Shown here: positions 27,515 through 37,251 of the stretch, in pieces | Layout: each line of letters starts with the position of its first letter | Position numbering within the stretch: the first letter of the stretch is position 1 | Notes under the pieces: generated by a model | The model's database searches: none | What the model saw: the letters and a program-made list of their open reading frames with translations, nothing else | What the model was told of the DNA's origin: nothing | DNA from: Actinomycetota bacterium | Lineage (GTDB): Bacteria > Actinomycetota > Actinomycetes > Nanopelagicales > Nanopelagicaceae | Direction: 5' to 3' | NCBI GenBank assembly: GCA_026392935.1 | Contig: JAPLBE010000011.1 | Coordinates: 1 to 64,000 of the forward strand | Length of the DNA: 64,000 nucleotides | Made by a program: the position numbers and the translations under genes

Positions 27515-28930
27515 ATGTCCCGCACTTATTTGGTTGAAACCTACGGTTGCCAAATGAACGTGCACGATTCCGAGAGAATCGCCGGGTTGCTCGATGAAGC
27601 CGGTTACATTCCAGTAATTACTGGAGAACAAGCAGATGTAGTTGTTTTCAACACGTGCGCGGTTCGCGAAAATGCGGATAATAAACTTTATGGAAATCTC
27701 AGTTTCCTAGCTCCAATCAAGAAGAAAAATCCTGCGATGCAGATTGCAGTCGGTGGCTGCCTGGCACAAAAAGATCAATCAATAATTTTAAAGAAAGCGC
27801 CGTATGTTGACGTCGTCTTTGGTACGCACAATGTGGGCTCACTACCTGTTCTGCTGGAGAGAGCAAGAATTGAAGAAGTATCTCAGATAGAAATCCTTGA
27901 AGCTCTAGAGCATTTTCCATCAGCTCTTCCTGCACGTAGATTTTCAGCTTTTACTTCATGGGTATCAATCTCTGTTGGTTGCAATAACACCTGCACTTTT
28001 TGCATTGTTCCCACGCTGCGAGGTGTTGAAAAAGACCGGCCAGTTGCAGACATTTTGACCGAAATGCGAACCCTAGTTGATCAAGGCGTCATAGAAATTA
28101 CCTTACTTGGGCAGAATGTAAATGCCTACGGAGTTGAGTTTGGCGATAGGGGAGCCTTTGCAAAATTGCTTCGCGAAGCGGGGAAAATTGATGGGTTAGA
28201 ACGAGTTCGATTTATGTCTCCTCACCCTCGCGATTTCACCGACGATGTGATTGAAGTAATGGCACAAACTCCAAATGTTATGCCTCACTTACACATGCCC
28301 CTGCAATCTGGTTCTGACTCAATTTTGCAGTCCATGCGTCGTTCATACAGAACAGATAAATACTTGGGAATTCTGGAACGTGTACGAACTGCAATGCCAG
28401 AGGCAATGATTACGACAGACATAATTGTTGGTTTCCCAGGTGAGACTGAAGAAGATTTCCTTGCAACGATGGATATTGCATCACAAGCTAGATTCGCAGC
28501 CGCATACACATACAAATATTCAATTCGCCCAGGTACTCCTGCTGGAGAAATGGAGAATCAAGTTGCAGAAGATTTAGTTGGCGAGCGATATACACGTCTT
28601 CATGAGCATCAACAGAAAATTTCTCTTTCGGTAAACCAAGAATCCATCGGGGCAACACACCGTGTTTTAGTCTCAGAGATCGAAGGACGCCGCGACGAGG
28701 CTCAATCAAGAATGACTGGACGTTCAGAAGATTTCCGTTTAGTGCACTTTGGGGATCAGACCGCAGCTCGCCCTGGTGATTTTGTTGATGTAGTCATTGA
28801 GGAAGCATCGGCTCACTACTTAGTTGGTAATTCAACAGATGTGATTCGTACTCGCGGGGGAGATGCTCATGAGAGTCGCACAGCCCCGGCAAGTACAGCT
28901 CTAGGAATGCCAAAGGTTCGTACTACGTGA
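27515..28930 (+). CDS. miaB: tRNA-2-methylthio-N6-dimethylallyladenosine synthase
   Basis: Radical-SAM methylthiotransferase that modifies A37 of tRNAs already prenylated by MiaA. The 471-residue protein has the N-terminal UPF0004 domain ([31 protein letters not shown], three cysteines), the radical-SAM motif [11 protein letters not shown], and a C-terminal TRAM domain. It overlaps miaA by four bases (GTGA), so two successive steps are coupled. Confidence 0.97.
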   Translation: MSRTYLVETYGCQMNVHDSERIAGLLDEAGYIPVITGEQADVVVFNTCAVRENADNKLYGNLSFLAPIKKKNPAMQIAVGGCLAQKDQSIILKKAPYVDVVFGTHNVGSLPVLLERARIEEVSQIEILEALEHFPSALPARRFSAFTSWVSISVGCNNTCTFCIVPTLRGVEKDRPVADILTEMRTLVDQGVIEITLLGQNVNAYGVEFGDRGAFAKLLREAGKIDGLERVRFMSPHPRDFTDDVIEVMAQTPNVMPHLHMPLQSGSDSILQSMRRSYRTDKYLGILERVRTAMPEAMITTDIIVGFPGETEEDFLATMDIASQARFAAAYTYKYSIRPGTPAGEMENQVAEDLVGERYTRLHEHQQKISLSVNQESIGATHRVLVSEIEGRRDEAQSRMTGRSEDFRLVHFGDQTAARPGDFVDVVIEEASAHYLVGNSTDVIRTRGGDAHESRTAPASTALGMPKVRTT

Positions 28931-29826
28931 AGTTGATTGTAATTTGCGGAGCAACCGCAACAGGCAAGAGCGATATCGCACTTCAGATTGCACACGAAAT
29001 TGACGCCGAGATTATCAATACTGATTCGATGCAACTCTATCGCGGCATGGATATAGGTACTGCAAAACTTGCAGAATCCGATCGACAGGGGATACCTCAT
29101 CATCTTCTCGATGTATTACATGTTAAGCAAGATTCGACAGTTGCTTGGTATCAAGAGAGTGCTCGAGCATTGGTGACAGAGATTCATGCGCGCGGAAGGA
29201 ACGCCGTTGTAGTGGGCGGCACTGGGCTCTACATTAAAGCGCTGCTCGATGATTTGAATTTTCCGGATACAGATCCTGCAGTACGTGAAAAACTGGAAGC
29301 AGAAGCTCTTGAATTCGGGGCGCAATCACTCTTTGAACGATTACAGCAATTAGACCCTGCTGCGGCTCTGGCCATTGATCAAGCAAACACTCGTCGCGTT
29401 ATTAGAGCACTCGAAGTCATTGAGATTACCGGTAAACCATTTACAGCAAACCTTCCTCGTGAAGACAGCACTCAATATCCAGATGCAATGCAATTTGGAT
29501 TGGTGATGGAGCGCGAACATTTGCGTGAACGAATCGATCAGCGCGTGGATTTGATGTGGGAGAAAGGCTTTGTGGCTGAAGTGGATTCGCTCATTAAAGA
29601 TGGAATTTTAGAAGGTGTTACAGCTCAACGCGCTATTGGATATTCATCATTAATCGCTATGCGTGCGGGAACGATGACTGAAGACGAGGCAAAGGAAGAG
29701 ACGAAGAGAGCGACGAGACAATACGCGCGCCGTCAGGAAACATGGTTTTCTCGCGATCAAAGAATCAATTGGATTTCACCGATATCAGATAGATTCGCCA
29801 CCATTATGCAGAAGATAAACTCGTAG
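28927..29826 (+). CDS. miaA: tRNA dimethylallyltransferase
   Basis: Adds a dimethylallyl group to A37 of UNN-decoding tRNAs, making the substrate of MiaB. The 299-residue protein starts at GTG, has the P-loop [43 protein letters not shown], and [14 protein letters not shown]. Length is normal. It lies in miaB-miaA-dapF-hflX, whose order matches Mycobacterium. Confidence 0.97.
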   Translation: MKLIVICGATATGKSDIALQIAHEIDAEIINTDSMQLYRGMDIGTAKLAESDRQGIPHHLLDVLHVKQDSTVAWYQESARALVTEIHARGRNAVVVGGTGLYIKALLDDLNFPDTDPAVREKLEAEALEFGAQSLFERLQQLDPAAALAIDQANTRRVIRALEVIEITGKPFTANLPREDSTQYPDAMQFGLVMEREHLRERIDQRVDLMWEKGFVAEVDSLIKDGILEGVTAQRAIGYSSLIAMRAGTMTEDEAKEETKRATRQYARRQETWFSRDQRINWISPISDRFATIMQKINS

Positions 29827-29830
29827 GCCT

Positions 29831-30640
29831 ATGAGCAATCCAGTAATCGCCACCTACGGTCACGGAACTGAGAATGATTTTGTGATTCTCTTTGATCCCG
29901 ACGATTCAATTGCTGTTTCACAGAGTGCGATTGCAGCCATGTGTAACCGCGCATCGGGAATTGGAGCTGATGGGTTTATCAAAATAATCAAGCATGATTC
30001 GCGGTGGTTCATGGATTATCGAAATGCCGATGGCTCTATCGCTGAAATGTGCGGTAACGGAATTCGCGTTATGGCCAAGTATTTGGTTGTGCATGGACAT
30101 CAGCCCGAAGGTATTTTTGCTATCGATACTCGTGCTGGAATAAAGCATCTGCGAGTACCGCTTACCGGAGATATTTCTGTCAACATGGGTCATGTGACAG
30201 ATGAGATGGAAGAGATTTCAGCAACTGTTGAAGGCACAACATGGGAAGGCCTCAACATCAACGTTGGCAATCCACATGCAGTGGTCTTCTTAGATGATTT
30301 AGAAGAACTAGGATCTTTAGAAATTGCGCCGACAGTTTCTCCGGCAAGTTCATACCCAGATGGAGTTAATGTTGAATTTGTTCAGATTCTTCCAAATCAT
30401 GAAGCTCGTATGCGAGTGCACGAACGCGGAAGCGGCGAGACACGATCCTGCGGAACCGGAACCTGCGCCGTCGCGCTGGCAGCAACACTTAAGAGTGGTG
30501 AGAACCTTCCCGCGCGATGGACAATTTACCCACCGGGTGGTCGTCTCATAGTTGATATTGATGGGCACTCGAATGCGACCTTGATTGGTCCGGCCGAATT
30601 AATCCGTGAACATGACATTAGTTCGTACCTATATTCATGA
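29831..30640 (+). CDS. dapF: Diaminopimelate epimerase
   Basis: Converts LL- to meso-diaminopimelate for lysine and peptidoglycan synthesis. The 269-residue protein has both catalytic cysteines: EMCGNGIRVMAKYL (about residue 74) and RSCGTGTCAVALA (about 214). The N-terminal GHGTENDFVILFD is also typical. ATGA overlap with hflX follows. Confidence 0.96.
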   Translation: MSNPVIATYGHGTENDFVILFDPDDSIAVSQSAIAAMCNRASGIGADGFIKIIKHDSRWFMDYRNADGSIAEMCGNGIRVMAKYLVVHGHQPEGIFAIDTRAGIKHLRVPLTGDISVNMGHVTDEMEEISATVEGTTWEGLNINVGNPHAVVFLDDLEELGSLEIAPTVSPASSYPDGVNVEFVQILPNHEARMRVHERGSGETRSCGTGTCAVALAATLKSGENLPARWTIYPPGGRLIVDIDGHSNATLIGPAELIREHDISSYLYS

Positions 30641-32133
30641 CAGAACCTATCTCTGAACATAAGGATCCGTACGACAAACTCTTTGAAGATTTGTTGCGGG
30701 AAAGTGCGCGCGCAGCCTCAGATTTTGACTCAGAGGAAGCAGACTGGCAAGAAAATGATCAACAGGAACTCGTCGATAGAAATGCGCTGCGAAGAGTCAA
30801 AAGTTTCTCAACAGAGCTCCAAGATATTTCAGATGCCGAGTATCGCCAGCTACAACTAGAACGTGTAGTACTCGTTGGTGTTTGGACCGAAGGTTCCGCA
30901 GAGATGGCCGAGAATTCTCTTGCGGAGTTAAAAGCTTTAGCAGAGACAGCTGGTTCAGAAGTTCTTGAAGGAATAATTCAGAGAAGAGATAAGCCAGATC
31001 CATCAACGTATATTGGCTCAGGAAAACTCATCGAACTTCGACAGATTGTTGTTGCTACTGGCGCCGATACCGTTGTGTGTGACGGCGAACTCTCACCATC
31101 ACAACTTCGCACACTTGAAGAAAAACTCAAAGTAAAAGTTGTCGATCGAGTTGCGCTTATTCTGGATATTTTTGCGCAGCATGCAAAAAGTAAAGAAGGT
31201 AAAGCTCAGGTTGAGTTAGCGCAGATTGCATATTTACTTCCTAGATTGCGTGGTTGGGGTGATTCACTTTCGCGCCAGGTAGGTGGTCGCGCTGCTGGCG
31301 GTGCTGGTATCGGTGGTCGTGGACCTGGTGAAACTAAGATTGAAACTGATCGCCGTCGAATTCGAGACAAGATGGCAAAACTCCGTAAGGAGATTGCGGA
31401 GATGAAGACCTCGCGCGATACCAAACGACAGGAACGTCGAAGATTCAATATTCCATCTGTTGCAATTGCTGGGTATACAAATGCTGGAAAATCATCATTG
31501 CTCAATGCCCTCACAGGTGCTGGAGTTTTAGTTGAAAATGCGCTCTTCGCAACCCTTGATCCAACTGTGCGCAAGTGTGAAACTTCCGAAGGTCGTGTTT
31601 ACACGCTCTCAGATACTGTGGGATTTGTTAGACACCTTCCGCATCAACTCATTGATGCTTTTAAATCAACACTTGAGGAAGTCTCTGAAGCAGACCTGAT
31701 TGTGCATGTCGTCGATGGTTCGCACAGTGATCCATTTGAACAAATCCGTGCAGTACGTGAGGTCATTAATGAAATTGGTGGTTCGGAAATCCCTGAAATC
31801 ATCGCAATCAATAAGGTGGATGTCGCTAATCCTGAACTTGTTCTTGAAATTCTGCGAAAAGAGCCCAATAGCTACGCATTCTCTGTGCGCTCAGGTTTCG
31901 GTCTCGATGGCCTTATCCATGCAATTGAGAAATCTTTACCTCATCCTCATGTGGAAATTCGCGCTGTTATTCCTTATCAGCGCGGGGATTTGGTATCTGC
32001 AATTCATGAACGGGGGGAAATACTTAGTGAAGAGCATTTAGCTACCGGAACGTCGATACATGCCTACGTTGATGGGGCTTTAGCCAAATCGATTGAGAGC
32101 GCTGTCGAAAGTGCCCCTCTAGACCGGGAATAA
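30637..32133 (+). CDS. hflX: GTPase HflX
   Basis: Ribosome-associated GTPase that splits stalled ribosomes under stress. The 498-residue protein has the N-terminal HflX nucleotide-binding domain (VGVWTEGSAEMAENSLAEL, DPSTYIGSGKL), a glycine-rich GRAAGGAGIGGRGPGETKIE linker, a coiled coil, and the G domain with GYTNAGKSSLLNAL, DTVGFVRHLPHQLIDAFKSTLEE and NKVD. It closes the miaB-hflX operon. Confidence 0.96.
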   Translation: MTEPISEHKDPYDKLFEDLLRESARAASDFDSEEADWQENDQQELVDRNALRRVKSFSTELQDISDAEYRQLQLERVVLVGVWTEGSAEMAENSLAELKALAETAGSEVLEGIIQRRDKPDPSTYIGSGKLIELRQIVVATGADTVVCDGELSPSQLRTLEEKLKVKVVDRVALILDIFAQHAKSKEGKAQVELAQIAYLLPRLRGWGDSLSRQVGGRAAGGAGIGGRGPGETKIETDRRRIRDKMAKLRKEIAEMKTSRDTKRQERRRFNIPSVAIAGYTNAGKSSLLNALTGAGVLVENALFATLDPTVRKCETSEGRVYTLSDTVGFVRHLPHQLIDAFKSTLEEVSEADLIVHVVDGSHSDPFEQIRAVREVINEIGGSEIPEIIAINKVDVANPELVLEILRKEPNSYAFSVRSGFGLDGLIHAIEKSLPHPHVEIRAVIPYQRGDLVSAIHERGEILSEEHLATGTSIHAYVDGALAKSIESAVESAPLDRE

Positions 32134-32173
32134 AGCCGACACGCCGGCGGTTGTATCGCACGGAGCATGAGGA

Positions 32174-32193
32174 ATGCGCGATTATTCGCGCAT
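32174..32193. other. Perfect hairpin upstream of the DUF4193 gene
   Basis: ATGCGCGA, a TTAT loop and TCGCGCAT form a perfect 8-base stem 52 bases before the GTG start. No T-run follows, so it is not a terminator of hflX. It may be a leader-RNA structure or an operator for the next gene. Confidence 0.45.
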
Positions 32194-32244
32194 GTACGGG
32201 GCAATCAGGCCCATAAAGAATTGTATGGAAGTGAGGTGAAATCA

Positions 32245-32541
32245 GTGGCAACAGATTACGACACACCCAGAAAGACCGACGAGGAGCTTCACGAGGAATC
32301 GTTAGAAGAACTCAAGGCAAAACGAGTTGATGCGCAATCGGGTCAGATAGATGTTGATGAAGCAGAAGCTGCAGAGAACCTTGAACTTCCAGGTGCTGAC
32401 CTCTCAAATGAAAAACTAGCAGTGCGTGTGGTCCCAGTTCAGCTTGATGAATTTACCTGTTCACGTTGTTTCTTGATTCACCACATTACACAGCTTTCAA
32501 AAGGTGAAGGCGCAAAAGCTATCTGCAAAGAGTGCGCTTAA
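32245..32541 (+). CDS. DUF4193 family protein
   Basis: A 98-residue actinobacterial protein of unknown function. I start it at GTG 32245 (MATDYDTPRKTDEELHEES), the family start, with AGGTGA just before; the longer track start adds residues unlike the family. The conserved core ENLELPGADLSNEKLAVRVVP is followed by a zinc-binding site CSRCFLIHH and CKEC. Homologues accumulate to high level in Mycobacterium. Its 3' end overlaps the convergent DUF3093 gene by 23 bases. Confidence 0.9.
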   Translation: MATDYDTPRKTDEELHEESLEELKAKRVDAQSGQIDVDEAEAAENLELPGADLSNEKLAVRVVPVQLDEFTCSRCFLIHHITQLSKGEGAKAICKECA

Positions 32542-32950
32542 ACTCTTCTGCTTTTTTAGAGCTTACCAACCAATAGGGCGTAGGGTCGCGATCATCAATA
32601 ATCGCGATCTTTACACCGGTTGAAATCCAAAATTTGATTGCAAGAAATGCCGCTGGGTCCGCATCTCTAGTGCGAAGCAATCTCATAGCATCTCTATCGA
32701 GCACTGTTACTTCCCCACAATATTTCTTCTCAATATGCGCCTTGTCGATCACAAGTTCAGTCTCGGTAATAGAGATATGACTTCTCGCACTGAATGCGAT
32801 TATGAAAATCAGAACCGTAGTAAAAATAAGCGCCGCTAGGGCACTGGCATTTCCAAGTGCAGCCCAAATTGCAACCACTAGCGATAAGAACATGAAATAG
32901 ATAAAGGCGAGAACCCAGAGTGGGGGACGCATCACTTCTCTAAATTGCAT
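32519..32950 (-). CDS. DUF3093 family membrane protein
   Basis: A protein of about 143 residues with two close membrane helices (LWVLAFIYFMFLSLVVAIWAAL and ALAALIFTTVLIFIIAF), then a beta-rich cytosolic part ending in WISTGVKIAIIDDRDPTPYWLVSS. This matches DUF3093, which lies next to dut in other actinobacteria. The track start at 33121 runs into the divergent thioesterase gene, so ATG at 32950 is preferred. Function unknown. Confidence 0.82.
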   Translation of the reverse strand: MQFREVMRPPLWVLAFIYFMFLSLVVAIWAALGNASALAALIFTTVLIFIIAFSARSHISITETELVIDKAHIEKKYCGEVTVLDRDAMRLLRTRDADPAAFLAIKFWISTGVKIAIIDDRDPTPYWLVSSKKAEEFKRTLCR

Positions 32951-32992
32951 AAGGTCTAGGCTATCTCCATATTCATCAAGTAGCCTTACCTC

Positions 32993-33577
32993 ATGAGCCG
33001 GGTTGCAAGTACTACTCCACCAGAGGGCGCGGTTATTCCCGAGAGACATGCCCTCTCTCCAGCTACTGGTTCTCAGATTCCGTCTCACTTTGCACATTGT
33101 TTTGGCTGTGGGGATCTTCACCCCACCGGATTACATTTAGTCGCACACGTTGGCAATGGCGCAGACATCACTGCAGAATTTACAGTCACAGAAAATCACC
33201 AAGGCGCCCCAGGATTGGCTCATGGTGGTTTGTTGTCACTTGCATTCGATGAGGCACTCGGAAAATTGATGTGGTTATTGCGTGCACCAGCCGTAACAGC
33301 CCGTCTGGAAACTGATTTCATTAAGCCAGTACCTATCGGAACAGTTCTTCATATTTCTGCTCAAATCACTGGGCAAGTCAATCGAAAAGTTTATTCTGAA
33401 GCAGTAGGTCGCCTAGGTGGGCCAAATGGAGATATTGCAGTGCGTGCTGCTGCACTTTTCGTAATAGTTCCTATGAAACATTTCCTAGAAAATGCGCCAG
33501 CTGACTATATGGAAGCGCTACGAAAGAATCCGCATCTACTTACATTTGTCGATCCCGAATTTGATATCAATCCATGA
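32993..33577 (+). CDS. PaaI-family hotdog thioesterase
   Basis: A 194-residue protein with a hotdog-fold thioesterase core: HCFGCGDLHPTGLHL, then HQGAPGLAHGGLLSLAFDEALG, the usual catalytic helix, and VTARLETDFIKPVPIGTVL. It probably hydrolyses an acyl-CoA; the substrate is unknown. It ends in an ATGA overlap with dut. The N-terminal ~30 residues are unlike the family and may be shorter in reality. Confidence 0.8.
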   Translation: MSRVASTTPPEGAVIPERHALSPATGSQIPSHFAHCFGCGDLHPTGLHLVAHVGNGADITAEFTVTENHQGAPGLAHGGLLSLAFDEALGKLMWLLRAPAVTARLETDFIKPVPIGTVLHISAQITGQVNRKVYSEAVGRLGGPNGDIAVRAAALFVIVPMKHFLENAPADYMEALRKNPHLLTFVDPEFDINP

Positions 33578-34017
33578 GCTCATTTAACGTACTTATTAAA
33601 CGATTAGATCCTGATCTTCCGCTGCCACAATATTCAAAAGGCGGTGATGCGGGTGCAGATATTGTCTCTCGCATAGATTTCACTCTGAAACCAGGGGAGA
33701 GAGCGCTCGTACCAACCGGAATTTCGATAGCTCTCCCTGATGGATATGTTGCACTTGTTCATCCACGTTCTGGTTTAGCAATTAAGCATGGTGTCACTAT
33801 GGTCAACGCTCCCGGAACCGTGGATGCAGGATTTCGTGGCGAACTTCAATGCATCATGATTAATCACGATCCACATGAGAGTATTACATTTAAACGAGGC
33901 GATCGCATCGCCCAATTAGTTTTTCAAAAAGTAGAACGAGCAGAATTTATTGAAGTTCAAGAACTTCCAGGTTCTGGTCGCGGCGATGGTGGCTTTGGAT
34001 CAACGGGGAGAGCATGA
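33574..34017 (+). CDS. dut: dUTP diphosphatase
   Basis: Hydrolyses dUTP to dUMP, keeping uracil out of DNA and feeding dTMP synthesis. The 147-residue trimeric-type enzyme has all five motifs: GGDAGADIVS, PRSGLAIKHGV, VNAPGTVDAGFRGEL with the catalytic Asp, RGDRIAQLVF and the C-terminal GSGRGDGGFGSTG. Overlaps both neighbours by four bases. Confidence 0.97.
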   Translation: MSSFNVLIKRLDPDLPLPQYSKGGDAGADIVSRIDFTLKPGERALVPTGISIALPDGYVALVHPRSGLAIKHGVTMVNAPGTVDAGFRGELQCIMINHDPHESITFKRGDRIAQLVFQKVERAEFIEVQELPGSGRGDGGFGSTGRA

Positions 34018-34616
34018 ACGAAGATAGAGATAAAGTCATCGATGCCTTTGGAGGCAAAAAAGGACTCGTTGATTCTGGTATTCCATCAGTAGTTTTTCTC
34101 ATTGTTTTCAATGTTATGGGTGACTTGCAGAGTGCGCTAATCGCGGCAATTTCGATTTCTGCGGTTCTGACAATCATTAGATTAATCAAACGGGACACGA
34201 TTCAACATGCCATGAGCGGCTTTATTGGAATTCTGATTTGTGCATGGTTTGCCAATCGAACTGGAAATCCATCCGATCTCTACATTCCTAAACTTCTTAC
34301 GAATTTGGGATATGGAACTGTGTATCTAATCGCGAATCTTGCGGGATGGCCAATTCTTGGTTTAGTACTAGGACCAATTCTTAGTGAAAATCTTCTGTGG
34401 AGAAATCATCCAGAGCGCAAAAAGGTTTATATCCAAGCTGGCTGGCTCTGGGTTGGCATGTTCTTCACCAGAATTGCGGTGCAGTATCCAATTTACCGAA
34501 GTGGAAATGTGAATCTACTAGGCACGGTAAATCTAGCGATGGGTTATCCATTGTTTCTGGCAACTGCCTATGGTTCTTGGCTAATCATTCGCCGCGTTCC
34601 AAGCGTTAAAGCTTAG
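34014..34616 (+). CDS. DUF3159 family membrane protein
   Basis: A 200-residue integral membrane protein with about five or six helices (GIPSVVFLIVFNVMGDL, SALIAAISISAVLTII, MSGFIGILICAWFANRT and others). It matches DUF3159, found next to dut and TrkA genes in actinobacteria. Function unknown. It ends ten bases from the convergent trkA gene. Confidence 0.82.
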   Translation: MNEDRDKVIDAFGGKKGLVDSGIPSVVFLIVFNVMGDLQSALIAAISISAVLTIIRLIKRDTIQHAMSGFIGILICAWFANRTGNPSDLYIPKLLTNLGYGTVYLIANLAGWPILGLVLGPILSENLLWRNHPERKKVYIQAGWLWVGMFFTRIAVQYPIYRSGNVNLLGTVNLAMGYPLFLATAYGSWLIIRRVPSVKA

Positions 34617-34626
34617 GAATTAGTAC

Positions 34627-35289
34627 CTAAGAACGAGCGATAAAACAATCTTTGATCTTATTTTCGGCTTCAGCGGATGCTACAAAAAGCAATTCATCAC
34701 CGGCAACAAATAAGTCACTCGGGTTTGGGGCAATAACTCTGCCATCTCGAACAATTGCAGCTAATGATGCATCATCTGGAAGAGCAACTTCTTCCACAGT
34801 TTTTCCAATACAGATCGACGAATCAGGAAGAGTAATTTCAACAAGATTTGCTTGGCCTTTTCTAAATGAGAATAAGCGAACAACATCGCCGACGCTGACT
34901 GCTTCTTCAACGAGTGCAGAGATAATTCTTGGAGTAGATACAGCAACATCTACACCCCATGATTGATCGAAGAGCCATTCATTCTTTGGGTGATTAATTC
35001 GGGCAACAACGCGTGGAACTCCGTATTCAGTTTTTCCAAGAAGTGAAGCCACAAGATTTACTTTGTCATCTCCGGTTGCAGCGACAAGAACTTGGCAGGT
35101 ATTGAGTTGAGCATTATCAAGAGATGCAATTTCACATGCATCGGCCATTAGCCATTCAGCGTCGGGTACTGAATCAATCTTGAGCGCCTTCGGATCACGA
35201 TCGATAAGAAGTACTTGGTGCCCATTATCAAGAAGTTCACGAGCGATTGCTCGCCCAACATTTCCTGCACCGGCAATGGCGATTCTCAT
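34627..35289 (-). CDS. TrkA-family potassium uptake regulatory protein (CeoC-like)
   Basis: Cytosolic NAD(H)-binding subunit that gates a Trk/Ktr potassium channel. The 220-residue protein has the Rossmann motif IAGAGNVGRAIARELLDNGH at the N-terminus and a TrkA-C ligand domain (GKTVEEVALPDDASLAAIVRDGRV). It is second in a two-gene trkA pair with three bases between. No membrane potassium channel gene lies in the window. Confidence 0.92.
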   Translation of the reverse strand: MRIAIAGAGNVGRAIARELLDNGHQVLLIDRDPKALKIDSVPDAEWLMADACEIASLDNAQLNTCQVLVAATGDDKVNLVASLLGKTEYGVPRVVARINHPKNEWLFDQSWGVDVAVSTPRIISALVEEAVSVGDVVRLFSFRKGQANLVEITLPDSSICIGKTVEEVALPDDASLAAIVRDGRVIAPNPSDLFVAGDELLFVASAEAENKIKDCFIARS

Positions 35290-35292
35290 GAA

Positions 35293-35952
35293 TTATTCCC
35301 CTGGACCTGACGTTAATACTTCTTCTGCGATAGCAAGCTTGTCATCACGAATAGTCATATGTACTAAATCGCCATCCTGAAGAACTGTATGTGGATCAGG
35401 AATCAACGCTTCACCTAGGCGCGTAAGGAATGCAACGCGAGACTCTGATGCAACTTCGAGTTCTGAAATCGGACGCCCATACCAATCAACATGTGGATGT
35501 ACTTCAAGAAGTTGAACTGTTCCGGTCGCATCTCTCCATTCAGAGCGCGCTCCGCCTGGAGCAATACGGCGCAAGATTTGATCTGTCGCCCAAATAACTG
35601 TTGCAACAGTGGGAATTCCAAGACGCTGATAAATTTCTGCGCGGCCTGGGTCATAAATGCGAGCAACAACATTGGTGACACCAAAACTTTCGCGAGCAAC
35701 ACGAGCAGCAAGAATATTTGAGTTATCTCCATTACTTACCGCAGCAAATGCCTCTGCACCTTCAATACCAGCCTCAAGAAGTGTATCGCTATCAAAACCA
35801 ACGCCTACGACCGTGCGACCTTTAAAGTCAGGTCCTAATCGACGGAACGCCTCTTTTGATTGGTCGATGATTGCCACAGAATGACCAGCTGCTTCAAGCT
35901 CGGCGGCGAGTGAGGAACCAACTCGTCCGCAACCCATGATGACTACGTGCAC
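35293..35952 (-). CDS. TrkA-family potassium uptake regulatory protein (CeoB-like)
   Basis: First of the paired TrkA proteins. The 219 residues contain VIMGCGRVGSSLAAELEAAGHSVAII, the NAD-binding fold, and a C-terminal TrkA-C domain after HPHVDWYGRPISELE. The pair corresponds to ceoB/ceoC of Mycobacterium and probably forms a mixed ring. It is divergent from the methyltransferase gene. Confidence 0.92.
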   Translation of the reverse strand: MHVVIMGCGRVGSSLAAELEAAGHSVAIIDQSKEAFRRLGPDFKGRTVVGVGFDSDTLLEAGIEGAEAFAAVSNGDNSNILAARVARESFGVTNVVARIYDPGRAEIYQRLGIPTVATVIWATDQILRRIAPGGARSEWRDATGTVQLLEVHPHVDWYGRPISELEVASESRVAFLTRLGEALIPDPHTVLQDGDLVHMTIRDDKLAIAEEVLTSGPGE

Positions 35953-36003
35953 GGGAATAACTTACTACTGATGCGGGATATTTATCTCGACTACGCTTGG
36001 GAT

Positions 36004-37218
36004 ATGTCACCTTCCCAGAGAACGTCCCTCGAAGTTGGCGCGAAAATTAGGGTCACCATCGAAAAAATAGCCCACGGTGGCCACTTCATTGCTCGACACG
36101 AAGGTGCTGTAATTTTTGTTCGGCATGCTATTCCCGGTGAAGAAGTTCTCATCGAGATCACAAGCGTTGGATCGAGCTTTAACCGCGGCGATGTTGTTGA
36201 AATCTATGCAGAATCTAGTGACCGAGTTTCTGCACCCTGCAGATATGCCCATCGCAGCGGTTGCGGAGGATGCGATTTTCAACATATTTCAGTGCAACGT
36301 CAGCGTGATTTAAAGGGTGAAGTCATCGCCGAACAGTTTGGTCGTATCGCAAAAATGGATGTGTCAGTTGCGGTTGAAGAAGTTTCGCAGCCACTTGGAT
36401 GGAGAACGCGCTGTACCGCCGTAACCAATAAAGGTGGAGCTCTTGGTTTTTACCAAGCCCGAAGCCACACGGTAATTCCTGTTGACGATTGCAGAATTCT
36501 TGCACCTGAGATGAAGTTTTCTGAACTTGCACGACTGGGCGCCAAGGGTGACCAAAGAATTGAGATTTCTATTTCCAATACGGGGGAGCGAAGCATCGCA
36601 ACGGCCAATTCTCGTGATGAATCACCAATGCGATTATCGGACGGGGTAGATATAGCCCACTACACAGTGGGCGAAAAAATTTTTGAAGTTTCTCAAAAAT
36701 CATTTTGGCAAAGTCATAAAGATGCGCCAGAGATACTGAGTAAGGTCGTACTCGAATTCTTAAATCCGCAGGAAGGTGATCACGTTTTAGATCTTTACGG
36801 TGGTGTCGGATTATTCACTGGCTCCATCCTTCCAAAAGTTGGAAGCTCTGGGCGAGTAGATATAGTGGAGGGAAGTAAGTCTGCAACAGCAGATGCCTCT
36901 AGAAATTTTGCTGATGACAAGAATGTCGGAATAGTTACTGCAGATGTTGCAAAGGCGATTACCCGATTTTCTAGAGCAGATCTTGTTGTACTAGATCCGC
37001 CTCGCGAAGGAGCCGGCAAGGAAGTTATTGCAGAGCTGGCACGAATTGCTCCGCGAACCATTGTGTATGTGGCGTGCGATCCTGCTGCACTGGCTAGGGA
37101 TGCCGGCTATATGCGCGATGCTGGGTATGAATTAGCGCAAATCCGTGCTTTTGATCTCTTTCCAATGACACACCACATCGAATGTGTTGGCAAATTTGTG
37201 CCTCGTAAGGTATCTTGA
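36004..37218 (+). CDS. RNA 5-methyluridine methyltransferase (TrmA/RlmD family)
   Basis: SAM-dependent enzyme that methylates a uridine in rRNA or tRNA. An N-terminal TRAM domain (VTIEKIAHGGHFIARHEGAV) is followed by a 4Fe-4S cysteine set (CRYAHRSGCGGCDFQ and a later DDC), the SAM motif VLDLYGGVGLFTG, DPPREGAG, and the catalytic VYVACDPAALARD, with HHIECVG at the end. All expected residues are present. The start is uncertain: the track GTG at 35947 overlaps the divergent TrkA gene, and ATG 35971 or 36004 fit the TRAM domain better. The 3' end carries the acnA palindrome. Confidence 0.88.
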   Translation: MSPSQRTSLEVGAKIRVTIEKIAHGGHFIARHEGAVIFVRHAIPGEEVLIEITSVGSSFNRGDVVEIYAESSDRVSAPCRYAHRSGCGGCDFQHISVQRQRDLKGEVIAEQFGRIAKMDVSVAVEEVSQPLGWRTRCTAVTNKGGALGFYQARSHTVIPVDDCRILAPEMKFSELARLGAKGDQRIEISISNTGERSIATANSRDESPMRLSDGVDIAHYTVGEKIFEVSQKSFWQSHKDAPEILSKVVLEFLNPQEGDHVLDLYGGVGLFTGSILPKVGSSGRVDIVEGSKSATADASRNFADDKNVGIVTADVAKAITRFSRADLVVLDPPREGAGKEVIAELARIAPRTIVYVACDPAALARDAGYMRDAGYELAQIRAFDLFPMTHHIECVGKFVPRKVS

Positions 37219-37228
37219 CGTCAAGATA
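37211..37228. promoter_or_regulatory. Perfect 18-base palindrome upstream of acnA
   Basis: TATCTTGACGTCAAGATA is an exact 18-base palindrome lying across the stop codon of the methyltransferase gene and 24 bases before acnA. This is a textbook dimer binding site at promoter distance. Aconitase genes in actinobacteria are controlled by MarR-type (TamR) or TetR-type (AcnR) proteins; which one fits this word I cannot tell from sequence alone. Confidence 0.75.
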
Positions 37229-37251
37229 AATTTACTGAAAGAGAAATAGCG

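Noticed and set aside
32167-32244. Longer N-terminus of the DUF4193 protein
   Set aside because: The family begins at (M)ATDYD, matching GTG 32245 with its own ribosome site; the extra part covers the hairpin.
32951-33121. Longer start of the DUF3093 gene
   Set aside because: It would overlap the divergent thioesterase coding region and lacks family-like sequence.
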